A model generated the notes under the pieces. The model saw only the letters and a program-made list of their open reading frames with translations. It searched no databases and had not been told where the DNA came from. From CAYUBI01 sp964443005 (GTDB lineage Bacteria > Margulisbacteria > Riflemargulisbacteria > GWF2-35-9 > CAYUBI01), in NCBI GenBank assembly GCA_964443005.1, contig CAYUBI010000013.1, forward strand, positions 1 through 30,631: a stretch of DNA of 30,631 nt. The letters are read 5' to 3'. The translations under genes were made by a program, and so were the position numbers. How positions within the stretch are numbered: position 1 is the stretch's first letter; each line of letters opens with the position of its first letter. Positions 8,970 through 15,830 of this stretch are shown piece after piece.

Positions 8970-9450
8970 CGTGATCTTTATTTTTCACGGGTTTTAGCGT
9001 TCCTGGAAGCGTTTTATCAACATACACAACACCTTCCATATGATCACATTCATGTTGAAATACTACAGCAAGTAAATCCGATGCAGCAAATTGTACATCC
9101 TGAAAATTTAAATCTTTGCCTTGCACAATAACATTTTTATAACGAGGAACTTCACCTTCCAATCCAGGCACAGACAAACACCCTTCAACCCATGTAAATT
9201 TACCTTTTTTTTCAATAATTTTCGGATTTATTAATGCACCTGGACTATTGCGGCGATCCGAAATATCATAAACCATAATCCGCACAGCTTCAGATACTTG
9301 AATTGCAGCCAATCCAACACCATTTCTAGCATACATTGTTTCCAACATATCTTTAATTAGCCGTATCAAATCGGGCGTCATGGCACGAACAGCTTTGGAT
9401 TTTTTTCGAATTTGTGGATTCGTATGTAACACCACATTCCGAAGGCTCAT
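8953..9450 (-). CDS. def: Peptide deformylase
   Basis: Def removes the N-formyl group from nascent proteins in the cytosol, using a divalent metal. All three family motifs are intact in the 165-residue protein: GVGLAAIQ (44-51), EGCLS (89-93, metal-binding Cys91) and QHECDHMEG (about 132-140; His133 and His137 bind metal, Glu134 is catalytic). The C-terminal tail is short and rich in Lys and Asp. The start overlaps the rlmB stop by 4 bp (ATGA) and its end overlaps fmt by 17 bp, so synthesis of the formylating and deformylating enzymes is coupled. Confidence 0.96.
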   Translation of the reverse strand: MSLRNVVLHTNPQIRKKSKAVRAMTPDLIRLIKDMLETMYARNGVGLAAIQVSEAVRIMVYDISDRRNSPGALINPKIIEKKGKFTWVEGCLSVPGLEGEVPRYKNVIVQGKDLNFQDVQFAASDLLAVVFQHECDHMEGVVYVDKTLPGTLKPVKNKDHDEPGL

Positions 9451-10190
9451 AACCCACGTTTCTCCATTACTTTATAAAGAATTAACGCTGCACTAACTGA
9501 AGCATTTAATGAATCAACAGGACCTTTCATTGGAATCTTTACCAAATAATCACACTGCTGTGCAACAATACGCGTTAAGCCTTCGCCTTCATTACCAACA
9601 ACTACAGCAATCGGCCCATTATAATCAATCTTATCCGAATCATAGTTTTGAGTTGCCTGATGATCCAAACCTACAATCCAAACACCTTTTGATTTCAGTG
9701 TTTTTATTTCTGTAGCCAAATTCGCCACCCTAGAAAAATTACAAAACTCAACAGCCCCTGCTGCAACCTTCGCTACGGTTTGATTCACTTGTGCAGCTCG
9801 CCGTTGAGGAATCACAATACCATGAACGCCAGCAGCAACTGCAGTTCGCACAATCGCACCTAAATTGTGTGGATCCTGAACTGAATCAACAATCAATAAA
9901 AAGGGTGCTTCATCTGCTTCTTCAGCTATATCTAATAAATCGTCAATGGATACATACTCGCGTGAAGGGATATAAGCAATCACGCCTTGATGAATATCCT
10001 CCCGTGCTAATTCATCCATTCGTTTTGGCGTAATATATTGATAAGGAATACCCCGCGCCTGAGCTGCTTCCATAATTGCACGAATTTTGGGATCTTTACG
10101 TTGATGATTACTACACATTACCTGACGCACCAGTTTCCCAGATTGAATCAACGCTTCAACTGCATTTTTACCCAGAACTATATCAGCCAT
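9447..10190 (-). CDS. rlmB: 23S rRNA (guanosine-2'-O)-methyltransferase RlmB / TrmH-family SPOUT enzyme
   Basis: This is a 247-residue SpoU/TrmH-family SPOUT methyltransferase. The N-terminal substrate-binding domain (about 1-75) begins VLGKNAVEALI, like RlmB. The knotted SPOUT domain shows motif 1 DSVQDPHNLGAIVRTA (about 102-117, with the N-x-G-x-x-R signature), motif 2 VVGNEGEGL (about 197-205) and motif 3 IPMKGPVDSLNASVSAAL (about 219-236). RlmB methylates the 2'-O of G2251 in the peptidyl-transferase loop of 23S rRNA. Which exact guanosine this orthologue uses is inferred from the family. Its ATG overlaps the stop of the aminotransferase gene by one base (TAATG), and its stop overlaps def. 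Confidence 0.9.
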   Translation of the reverse strand: MADIVLGKNAVEALIQSGKLVRQVMCSNHQRKDPKIRAIMEAAQARGIPYQYITPKRMDELAREDIHQGVIAYIPSREYVSIDDLLDIAEEADEAPFLLIVDSVQDPHNLGAIVRTAVAAGVHGIVIPQRRAAQVNQTVAKVAAGAVEFCNFSRVANLATEIKTLKSKGVWIVGLDHQATQNYDSDKIDYNGPIAVVVGNEGEGLTRIVAQQCDYLVKIPMKGPVDSLNASVSAALILYKVMEKRGL

Positions 10191-11467
10191 TACACACCTT
10201 CACTTAAAATATCAACCAATATACCCACAACTTGATCCAGCTGAGCATAATCAATGGTTAATGGCGGAATTATTCGAAGACACTGATCTTCACTACCACA
10301 TGAAATAAAAACGATTCCTCGACTTAATCCTTTTTCTTTAATCATTTTTGTAATCATGGGTGCTGGCGCTTGTGTCACAGGATCTATAAACTCCACTGCA
10401 ATCATCATGCCCAAGCCTCGAACATCTCCCATTACAGGAAATTTTTGCTGCAGTTCAATTAACTTTTCTTTTAAATATTGCCCCTTTGTATAAGCAGCTT
10501 GAATCAATTTTTCCTCATCAATAACAGCCAATGTTGCCAAAGCAGCAGCACAAGAAACAGGATTTCCAGAAAACGTACTGCCATGGCTAGATGTTGACCA
10601 TTTATCCATCAACTCTTTTTTTGCAATACATGCGCCCAGTGGCAAGCCAGATGCCATACTCTTAGCCAGAGCCATCACATCTGGAACTACTTCAAAATGT
10701 TCACAAGCAAACATAGCACCCGTTCGCCCAAAACCAGTTTGTATTTCATCAAAAATCAACAAAATCCCAGCATCCTGAGTTAACTCTCGCAATCGTTTAA
10801 CAAAAGCCATTGGCGGAACAACATAACCGCCCTCGCCCATTACTGGTTCAAAAATGACAGCAGCTGTTGCAGCTTTATCCAACACATCAAATTGTTCTTC
10901 AAGTTTGCCAACACAGGCTTCTCCGCATTTATCATATGTCAAACCATAAGGACATCGATAGCAATAAGGATACTGAAAAAATGAAACACCTGGAAGCAAG
11001 GGCTCATAACCTTTGCGAAATTTTGGCTTATGCGTTACAGACAATGCGCCTAAACTCCGTCCATGAAATTGGCCAATAAACGACACAATATTTTGTTTGC
11101 CAGTTACATATTTGACTAACTTAATCGAAGCTTCAATTGCTTCAGTTCCACTTTGGCAAAAAAAGACAGATGCTTGCTCAAATGGAGAAACTTCAACCAA
11201 TTTTTGAGCTAATACAACATTCTTGTCATAATAAACAACTCCAGCGCCTACATGCATATAAGTTTTGGCTTGATCGATTACAGCCTTTACTACAGTCGGA
11301 TGACAGTGCCCCACATTCAGCGAGGCAATTCCACTAGCACAATCCAAATATTTTTTTCCATCTATTCCCAAAACATAGCAGCCACGTGCAGCTTTAATTT
11401 CCAACAAATGATAATGCGCTAATACAGGAGCCAAATACGAATTACCTAATTCAACAAAAGAAGACAT
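10190..11467 (-). CDS. Class III PLP-dependent aminotransferase (4-aminobutyrate / broad-specificity type)
   Basis: The roughly 425-residue fold-type I class III aminotransferase shows YLDCASGIASLNVGHCHP near the N-terminus, FFCQSGTEAIEASIKL (PLP phosphate loop), a GQFHGRSLGALS block, IFDEIQTGFGRTG with the PLP-ring Asp, the Schiff-base lysine in ALAKSMASGLPLGA, and HGSTFSGNPVSCAAA. A Cys-containing insert (YCYRCPYGLTYDKCGEAC) is typical of the branch including archaeal-type 4-aminobutyrate aminotransferases and isoleucine 2-epimerase-like racemases. The substrate cannot be decided between GABA, ornithine-type donors and racemase activity. Two in-frame ATGs occur 6 bp apart; I chose the second (11467) because AAAGGA sits 8 nt before it and only 2 nt before the first. 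It heads the rlmB-def-fmt-rsmH operon, to which it has no obvious metabolic link. Confidence 0.88.
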   Translation of the reverse strand: MSSFVELGNSYLAPVLAHYHLLEIKAARGCYVLGIDGKKYLDCASGIASLNVGHCHPTVVKAVIDQAKTYMHVGAGVVYYDKNVVLAQKLVEVSPFEQASVFFCQSGTEAIEASIKLVKYVTGKQNIVSFIGQFHGRSLGALSVTHKPKFRKGYEPLLPGVSFFQYPYCYRCPYGLTYDKCGEACVGKLEEQFDVLDKAATAAVIFEPVMGEGGYVVPPMAFVKRLRELTQDAGILLIFDEIQTGFGRTGAMFACEHFEVVPDVMALAKSMASGLPLGACIAKKELMDKWSTSSHGSTFSGNPVSCAAALATLAVIDEEKLIQAAYTKGQYLKEKLIELQQKFPVMGDVRGLGMMIAVEFIDPVTQAPAPMITKMIKEKGLSRGIVFISCGSEDQCLRIIPPLTIDYAQLDQVVGILVDILSEGV

Positions 11468-11499
11468 AAGCATTTTCCTTTACATCAACGAATATCGAC

Positions 11500-11529
11500 A
11501 TTTTATCATAGGTACGGCATCCCTACCAA
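11500..11529 (-). promoter_or_regulatory. Putative promoter of the aminotransferase-rlmB-def-fmt-rsmH operon
   Basis: On the minus strand, a -35 box TTGGTA (11524-11529) and a -10 box TAAAAT (11500-11505) are separated by 18 bp in the 77-bp gap after xerC. The predicted transcript has a roughly 25-nt leader containing the AAAGGA ribosome site. This is read by eye and is a moderate match. Confidence 0.45.
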
Positions 11530-11550
11530 CATAAGAGAAAAACTACGCAC

Positions 11551-12438
11551 CTAAAAATCACCCAAATGTGCATTATTGTAAACTTCTTGGATTTTTTTGG
11601 GGGATACATGAGTATATATTTGCGTCGTTGACAAACTACTATGCCCTAATAATTGCTGAACTACACGCAAATCCGCACCCCCGCTTAAAAGCTCGGTAGC
11701 AAAACTATGCCGCAACACATGAGGAGTTAGAACTAACCCCAATTGCTTACCTAAACTTTCCATTAATCGCTGAACACTCCGCACAGTTAAACGACCACCT
11801 CGAGGATTAATAAATAATGCTGAAATTTTTGGCTTTTTCGTTTTTCGTTCGTCTTGAATATACGATTCGAGCGCACGCCCTGCAAAACTTCCCAACAAAA
11901 CCAGGCGCTCTTTATCGCCTTTTCCTGTAACGCGAATCTGTCCCTGAACCAAATCCAAATCACTAACATTCAAAGACACCAGCTCGCTCACGCGCAAACC
12001 TGAAGCAAATAACAATTCAATAATTGCCCGATCACGCAAGGTATGCCCAGTATGCTCGCGAATTTGTTTTAGTAGTTTTTCAATATCCTCGGATTGCACA
12101 ACCTGTGGTAATTTTTTGTCTAATTTAGGCGACTGCAAAAACGAAAAAGGATCTTCAGTTACCCAGCCCCGACGTCGCAAAAACTTCCAAAATGATTTTA
12201 ATACTGCCAACTTACGCGCCACACTTTTCTTGGAATACGTTTCATGAAGCAAATAAATATAATCTCGAGCCTGAGGATATTCCAATTGTTGAAATACTTG
12301 ATCTACACCCTCATTATCCTTAAGCATTAAATGACTTAGAAAATCACCCAAATCGCGCTGATACGCATCCAACGTATGAACCGAATATCCTTTTTCAAGA
12401 TTCAGATGCATTAAAAATTGAGCTACAAAATCAATCAT
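11551..12438 (-). CDS. xerC: Tyrosine site-specific recombinase, XerC/XerD type
   Basis: The 295-residue protein has the normal Xer length from the ATG at 12438; a TTG at 12474 would add 12 unusual residues. An N-terminal SAM-like DNA-binding domain (about 1-95) contains SKKSVARKLAVLKSFWKFL. The catalytic domain carries the full R-K-H-R-H-Y set: Arg in FASGLRVSEL, Lys in GKGDKERL, H-x-x-R in PHVLRHSFATE, His in LLGHSSLSTTQ and the nucleophile Tyr in TQIYTHVSP. Xer proteins resolve chromosome dimers at dif. The ending KKIQEVYNNAHL is more XerC-like than XerD-like, but the assignment is not firm. No dif site is recognised nearby. No Shine-Dalgarno precedes the ATG; a promoter ends 7 nt upstream instead. 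Confidence 0.9.
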   Translation of the reverse strand: MIDFVAQFLMHLNLEKGYSVHTLDAYQRDLGDFLSHLMLKDNEGVDQVFQQLEYPQARDYIYLLHETYSKKSVARKLAVLKSFWKFLRRRGWVTEDPFSFLQSPKLDKKLPQVVQSEDIEKLLKQIREHTGHTLRDRAIIELLFASGLRVSELVSLNVSDLDLVQGQIRVTGKGDKERLVLLGSFAGRALESYIQDERKTKKPKISALFINPRGGRLTVRSVQRLMESLGKQLGLVLTPHVLRHSFATELLSGGADLRVVQQLLGHSSLSTTQIYTHVSPKKIQEVYNNAHLGDF

Positions 12439-12490
12439 AAAGTAAATTATCTTTATCGTTCCAACCAAGTTCAAGTTTTTGTTTAGCCAT
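12431..12490 (-). pseudogene. 19-codon reading frame resembling the N-terminus of an adenine-specific DNA methyltransferase
   Basis: The frame encodes MAKQKLELGWNDKDNLLYD and then TGA, with AAAGGA 8 nt before its ATG. The first eight residues and the following W-x-x-K-[DE]-N spacing recall the conserved start MAKQKLELTWIGKENR of many type III or adenine-specific DNA methyltransferases (Mod). I read it as a truncated remnant left by rearrangement next to the RAYT gene, but it could be a chance ORF or a short leader coupled to xerC, whose ATG it overlaps by 8 bp. The resemblance is from memory, not from a search. Confidence 0.35.
12446..12474 (-). promoter_or_regulatory. Putative xerC promoter giving an almost leaderless mRNA
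   Basis: On the minus strand, TTGAAC (12469-12474), a 17-bp spacer, GATAAT (12446-12451), then 7 nt to the ATG at 12438. There is no Shine-Dalgarno. Initiation about 7 nt after the -10 box would place the transcript start at the start codon. Confidence 0.45.
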
Positions 12491-13640
12491 AATTTTGATC
12501 CTTTGACCGTTTAACAGGATTTTGCACAATATAATTTCTAATCCGGTTTAATTCACGATCACCACGAACAACCCGTTCATAATAATTGCGTTGAAACAAT
12601 TTACCATCAAATGGCCGCCATCCATTATGTTTTACATTCCGAATATATTCATTGGTCATCATGGTTTTATACCATTGAATAATACCCCGTAGGGGCGAAC
12701 CTATGTGTTCGCCCAATAACGTATCACCATATTCGCCCAATAACGTATCCCCATATTCGCCCAATAACGCATCCCCATATTCGTATATTAACCCATGATT
12801 CCGTTCGCCCAATATTTCATTACGATTATCCTGTTGCCCCATTGATTCGCCATATTCGCCCAATTTAATATTATTTTCGATAATTCTATTATTTGGCAAT
12901 AAATGTTCGTTGGGTTCATTTGGGCAGACGTTGTCGTTTTCGTTGGGTTTATTTGGGCAGACGTTGTTGTTTTCGTTGGGTTCATTTGGGCAGACGTTGT
13001 CGTTTTCGTTGGGTTCATTTGGGCAGACGTTGTCGTTTTCGTTGGGTTCATTTGGGNNNNNNNNNNNNNNNNNNNNNNNNNNNNNNNNNNNNNNNNNNNN
13101 NNNNNNNNNNNNNNNNNNNNNNNNNNNNNNNNNNNNNNNNNNNNNNNNNNNNNNNNACGTTGTCGTTTTCGTTGGGTTCATTTGGGCAGACGTTGTCGTT
13201 TTCGTTGGGTTTATTTGGGCAGACGTTGTTGTTTTCGTTGGGTTCATTTGGGCAGACGTTGTCGTTTTCGTTGGGTTCATTTGGGCAGACACATAGGTCT
13301 GCCCTACCGGACATACGGGATGTCCCGTATGTCCGGGGTTCATGGGGGCATGAACGGTAATTCCATTCATTACAATAAAATGGATGTGGTTTGGCATAAT
13401 ACAATGAATAATAATTTGAATATCCCTGAATTTATTTTCCAATTCAATAAACCATTTTTTGGCTGTTTGTCCTGCCTCATTCAAAAGCATTTCTCTATTC
13501 ACAATGGTTCCAAATAAACATTCTCGGTTTTGGGTGCAAATTGTTACAAAGTATACCCCATTTGAATAATCATGATCTTTCAGACGAATTGACCTACGAT
13601 GATATCTTTGCACTTTACATCTCAACGAAAACCAAAGCAA
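12483..13640 (-). CDS. REP-associated tyrosine transposase (RAYT, Y1_Tnp family), repeat-invaded and interrupted by an assembly gap
   Basis: RAYTs are single-copy HUH/Y1 nucleases that mobilise REP hairpins. The N-terminal half has the family start RRSIRLKDHDYSNGVYFVTICTQNREC and the metal-binding HUH pair in MPNHIHFIV. The C-terminal half has FQRNYYERVVRGDRELNRIRNYIVQNP, the block holding the catalytic Tyr. Between them lie peptides that translate REP-like hairpins, an 11-residue repeat (33-bp array) and an 8-residue repeat (EYGDTLLG). The frame reads through a 100-N gap, but the repeat phase differs by one base on either side. If the array is in phase through the gap, the N-terminal half stops at 12788 and the gene is broken. 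Start uncertain: TTG at 13640 or GTG at 13613. Functionality is doubtful. Confidence 0.7.
   Translation of the reverse strand: MLWFSLRCKVQRYHRRSIRLKDHDYSNGVYFVTICTQNRECLFGTIVNREMLLNEAGQTAKKWFIELENKFRDIQIIIHCIMPNHIHFIVMNGITVHAPMNPGHTGHPVCPVGQTYVSAQMNPTKTTTSAQMNPTKTTTSAQINPTKTTTSAQMNPTKTTTXXXXXXXXXXXXXXXXXXXXXXXXXXXXXXXXXXPNEPNENDNVCPNEPNENDNVCPNEPNENNNVCPNKPNENDNVCPNEPNEHLLPNNRIIENNIKLGEYGESMGQQDNRNEILGERNHGLIYEYGDALLGEYGDTLLGEYGDTLLGEHIGSPLRGIIQWYKTMMTNEYIRNVKHNGWRPFDGKLFQRNYYERVVRGDRELNRIRNYIVQNPVKRSKDQNYG
12685..12714 (+). repeat. REP-like hairpin 1
   Basis: A CCCC-GTA-GGGG mini-palindrome (12685-12695) runs into the hairpin GGGCGAAC-CTATGT-GTTCGCCC (12693-12714), with a perfect 8-bp stem and 6-nt loop. 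The GTAGGGGC lead-in followed by a stem-loop is typical of REP elements mobilised by RAYTs. It is in inverted orientation relative to the second element at 13283-13308 and lies inside the RAYT reading frame. Confidence 0.7.
12708..12779. repeat. 24-bp tandem repeat, three copies
   Basis: Three consecutive 24-bp units start at 12708, 12732 and 12756, each beginning TTCGCCCAATAACG and ending CCATA, with one or two differences. Degenerate copies of the TTCGCCCAAT core continue to about 12870. The unit length is a multiple of three, so it encodes an 8-residue repeat (GEYGDTLL) in the RAYT frame. The first unit begins inside the right arm of REP-like hairpin 1, suggesting it grew from that element. 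Confidence 0.85.
12906..13290. repeat. 33-bp minisatellite array, interrupted by the 100-N gap
   Basis: The unit is GGGTTCATTTGGGCAGAC followed by GTTGTCGTTTTCGTT (33 bp). About 4.5 units are readable left of the gap and about 4 right of it. Variant units (GGGTTTATT; GTTGTTG) occur in the same order on both sides. All three plus-strand frames and two minus-strand frames are free of stops; the minus frames give 11-residue units CPNEPNENDNV and SAQMNPTKTTT. The right edge merges into the left arm GGGCAGAC of REP-like hairpin 2. There are no unique spacers, so it is not a CRISPR array. Confidence 0.95.
13057..13156. other. Assembly gap of 100 N inside the 33-bp array
   Basis: Exactly 100 N, the usual placeholder for a gap of unknown size. 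Keeping the 33-bp array in phase would require 3 + 33k missing bases, which 100 does not satisfy. Confidence 0.98.
13283..13308 (-). repeat. REP-like hairpin 2
   Basis: The hairpin GGGCAGAC-ACATAG-GTCTGCCC occupies 13283-13304, followed by TACC. Read on the minus strand it has the form GGTAGGGCAGAC-CTATGT-GTCTGCCC. Compared with REP-like hairpin 1, the loop CTATGT is identical, while two stem positions changed on both arms so that pairing is kept (GA/TC versus AG/CT). It is opposite in orientation to hairpin 1, so the pair resembles a BIME-like arrangement. Confidence 0.7.
13307..13336. repeat. Perfect 14-bp inverted repeat
   Basis: CCGGACATACGGGA, a 2-nt centre TG, then its exact reverse complement. 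It directly abuts REP-like hairpin 2 and is itself within the RAYT reading frame (peptide near PGHTGHPVCPVG). Confidence 0.85.
13338..13355. repeat. 7-bp stem, GGGG-loop hairpin
   Basis: GTTCATG-GGGG-CATGAAC, perfect arms, immediately next to the 30-bp palindrome. Together with hairpin 2 it makes three consecutive stem-loops in 73 bp. Confidence 0.75.
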
Positions 13641-13804
13641 GCTTGGCTAAACTGCCTAATGCGCACAGCTTAGTCAATTCAGGAACAAAATATTTTGCAT
13701 GGTAATCTGTTAGTGAATAGGTCATATACTTGGCACTTCCACAGAATCAAAATCCCGACAGTAGCGATTTACGAACCACCCTTACAACATACTCATTTAT
13801 TAAC

Positions 13805-13893
13805 TGGCGGAGAGGGAGGGATTCGAACCCTCGATGCCTTGCGACATACACACTTTCCAGGCGTGCGCACTAGACCAACTATGCGACCTCTCC
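13805..13893 (-). tRNA. tRNA-Ser (GGA anticodon)
   Basis: The acceptor stem GGAGAGG/CCTCTCC pairs fully, with discriminator G and encoded CCA. The anticodon loop CTGGAAA gives GGA, which reads UCC/UCU. The long variable arm and T-loop GGTTCGAATCC mark a class II serine tRNA of 89 nt including CCA. It begins 6 bp after the mnmE stop and is probably co-transcribed with mnmE. The 164 bp to its left, up to the RAYT start, hold nothing I can support. Confidence 0.95.
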
Positions 13894-13899
13894 AAAACC

Positions 13900-15252
13900 C
13901 TATTTGCCAACACAGAATTGCGCGAAGATATTATCCAAAATTTCATCAGTTACTTCATCGCCTGTTAAACTACCTAATGCAATTATAGCATCCTTAAGGT
14001 CAATCAGCCAAAAGTCTTCTGGATATTTTTTCAAGATAGATTCATTAGTCTTTTGTAATGCATCACGACTACGCAACAAAGCTTCTTGTTGCCGTAACGT
14101 TGTAATAATTACTTCATCAGTTGTCATATCTACACTTGATAAAGCCATTAAAACCATAGACTTTTTTAATTGATCCATACCCTCATGAGTTTTTGCAGAA
14201 AGCGCAACAGTTTTAAATAACGGGAAAATTTCACCTATTTTATCTGGTAAATCAATCTTATTTTTTATAATTAGGGTATGCGAAGGATTTAATGTAAGTA
14301 TAAAGTTTTGCTCCTCAGCAGTCATAGGACACGATTGATCAACTACGCAAAGAACTAATTCAGCCTCAGCCAATTTATTCAGGGTACGCGTAATTCCCAA
14401 AGCTTCAATAGGATCCTGCGTATGCCGAATCCCAGCAGTGTCCATTATTTGAAAAGGAATAGATTCCAGAATTAAATAATCTTCAATTGTATCCCGCGTC
14501 GTGCCAGGAAAACTAGAAACTATCGCGCGTTCTTCTTGTAAAATCGCATTTAGTAACGATGATTTCCCAACATTTGTTAAACCAACAATAACTGTACGAA
14601 TACCAATTCGTAAAAGCTTTCCTTGTGAAAAGGTTCCAATCAAATGATCAATAATATTGCGAATTGTCTCTATTGTTTGAGAATAATCCTCAGTAGGATG
14701 CAAATCTTCTTCGTCAGGATAATCCAAATGCACTTCAATATGACTCACTAAATCAACTAACTGTTGACGTAACAACATAATTTTTTTAGACAACGCGCCT
14801 TCTAAATGTTGAATAGCAACAGCAGCACTTTTTTCGCTTTTAGCGTGAATTAAATCAACAACAGCTTCAGCCTGAGCCAAATCGATTTTTCCATTTAAAA
14901 ATGCACGTTTCGTAAACTCTCCAGGTTCTGCATGTCTAGCACCATGACTTAACAACAATGACATAACACGTTGCAAAACAATATACCCACCATGACAATT
15001 GATCTCTACTGTGTCCTCACCCGTATAAGAACACGGAGTTTCGAAATAACTCACAAGAACATCATCAACTACTGTATCAGAAAAAGGATCAATAATTTTT
15101 GCATAACAAATTGTATGCGACTTATATTGTTTAAGCGTACATATCTGTGAAACAATATTGCGACTTTGAGATCCTGACAATCGCACAATGCCTATTCCAC
15201 CAACGCCAAGGGGCGTCGCAATAGCGCAAATGGTATCAGTGAGTGAGGTCAA
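13900..15252 (-). CDS. mnmE: tRNA modification GTPase MnmE
   Basis: MnmE with MnmG forms the cmnm5/nm5 group at wobble U34 of tRNAs, using a folate-derived carbon. The 450-residue protein has the N-terminal tetrahydrofolate-binding domain (DTICAIATPLGVGGIGIVRLSG), the helical domain with GEFTKRAFLNGKIDLAQAEAV, the inserted G domain (G1 GLTNVGKSS near 225, the switch-region block FPGTTRDTIED, G3 DTAGI, G4 NKID) and the C-terminal catalytic CVGK. No ATG is available in the expected region; a TTG at 15252 yields the canonical N-terminus MTSLTDTICAIATP. It lies 14 bp after jag in the conserved rpmH-rnpA-yidD-yidC-jag-mnmE order. No mnmG is seen in the window. Confidence 0.96.
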   Translation of the reverse strand: MTSLTDTICAIATPLGVGGIGIVRLSGSQSRNIVSQICTLKQYKSHTICYAKIIDPFSDTVVDDVLVSYFETPCSYTGEDTVEINCHGGYIVLQRVMSLLLSHGARHAEPGEFTKRAFLNGKIDLAQAEAVVDLIHAKSEKSAAVAIQHLEGALSKKIMLLRQQLVDLVSHIEVHLDYPDEEDLHPTEDYSQTIETIRNIIDHLIGTFSQGKLLRIGIRTVIVGLTNVGKSSLLNAILQEERAIVSSFPGTTRDTIEDYLILESIPFQIMDTAGIRHTQDPIEALGITRTLNKLAEAELVLCVVDQSCPMTAEEQNFILTLNPSHTLIIKNKIDLPDKIGEIFPLFKTVALSAKTHEGMDQLKKSMVLMALSSVDMTTDEVIITTLRQQEALLRSRDALQKTNESILKKYPEDFWLIDLKDAIIALGSLTGDEVTDEILDNIFAQFCVGK

Positions 15253-15266
15253 CGAAAACCGCTAAT

Positions 15267-15716
15267 TTATGCAGCAGGCATAATCACAATATGACGTTGA
15301 CTTTTTTCACCACGACTTTCCGTACGAACATCTTTGTCTTTTAACACCATATGAATAATACGGCGTTCATTAGCAGACATTGGCTCAAGCTCAACTTCAC
15401 GATGATGATGCAACGCTTTTTCCGCAGCATTCAAAGCTAAGCGTTCTAATAATTGTGTACGTTTTTCACGATAATCATTGGCATCTACTACAAAAGAAAA
15501 CGGCTCTTTGAAACGTTTATTTATAATTGCACGCAACACTTGCTGCAACGCCTGTAAAGTTGAACCGTCTTTACCAATAATGCGGCCTAGGTCATCACCT
15601 TGAATATCAAAAACAACCTCTTCGTCTGCTTCTCGAACTTTAACAACATTAAAGAATCCCATTAAATCTAAAATTTCAGTTAAAACATCTTTAGCTACAG
15701 TTACTTTATCTTCCAT
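15267..15716 (-). CDS. jag: Jag/KhpB-type RNA-binding protein (KH + R3H); true start probably in the gap
   Basis: Residues about 30-75 form a KH domain (FDIQGDDLGRIIGKDGSTLQALQQVL, with the GxxG loop as IGKDG), and about 100-147 form an R3H domain (ALNAAEKALHHHREVELEPMSANERRIIHM). Jag/KhpB proteins bind RNA with KhpA and are linked to cell elongation; the gene commonly follows yidC. From the ATG at 15716 it is 149 residues, but the same frame stays open upstream for at least 30 more codons to the N gap at 15809, while the 15716 ATG has only a weak GGG in front. An AGGAGG at 15827-15832 directly past the gap suggests the real start is in or at the gap. No Jag_N domain is visible. Confidence 0.9.
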   Translation of the reverse strand: MEDKVTVAKDVLTEILDLMGFFNVVKVREADEEVVFDIQGDDLGRIIGKDGSTLQALQQVLRAIINKRFKEPFSFVVDANDYREKRTQLLERLALNAAEKALHHHREVELEPMSANERRIIHMVLKDKDVRTESRGEKSQRHIVIMPAA

Positions 15717-15808
15717 ATTCCCAACTGAACTATTATTAAAGTCCTGATCTACAGGACTAGACTGTACTGTATTGGCATTAATTACCGGTTGATCATCTTG
15801 GTTATCTT

Positions 15809-15818
15809 NNNNNNNNNN
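15809..15818. other. Assembly gap of 10 N between yidC and jag
   Basis: Ten N between the yidC stop region and the jag upstream frame. On the minus strand AGGAGG-ATTATT-AT runs into the gap, so a G as the first missing base would create an ATG with ideal 6-nt spacing. With exactly 10 missing bases that ATG is not in the jag frame, so the true gap length probably differs. Confidence 0.9.
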
Positions 15819-15830
15819 ATAATAATCCTC

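Noticed and set aside
12906..13290. CRISPR array
   Set aside because: Units are contiguous tandem copies with no unique spacers, and no cas genes are present.
12893..13517. Long plus-strand open frames through the 33-bp array (VGFIWADVVVF-type repeats)
   Set aside because: They are stop-free only because the 33-bp unit has no stop in those frames; they span the N gap, have no family resemblance and lie antisense to recognisable transposase sequence.
13695..13988. 97-codon plus-strand frame containing GGEGGIRTLDALRHT
   Set aside because: Antisense to tRNA-Ser and the mnmE 3' end; typical tRNA-derived false ORF.
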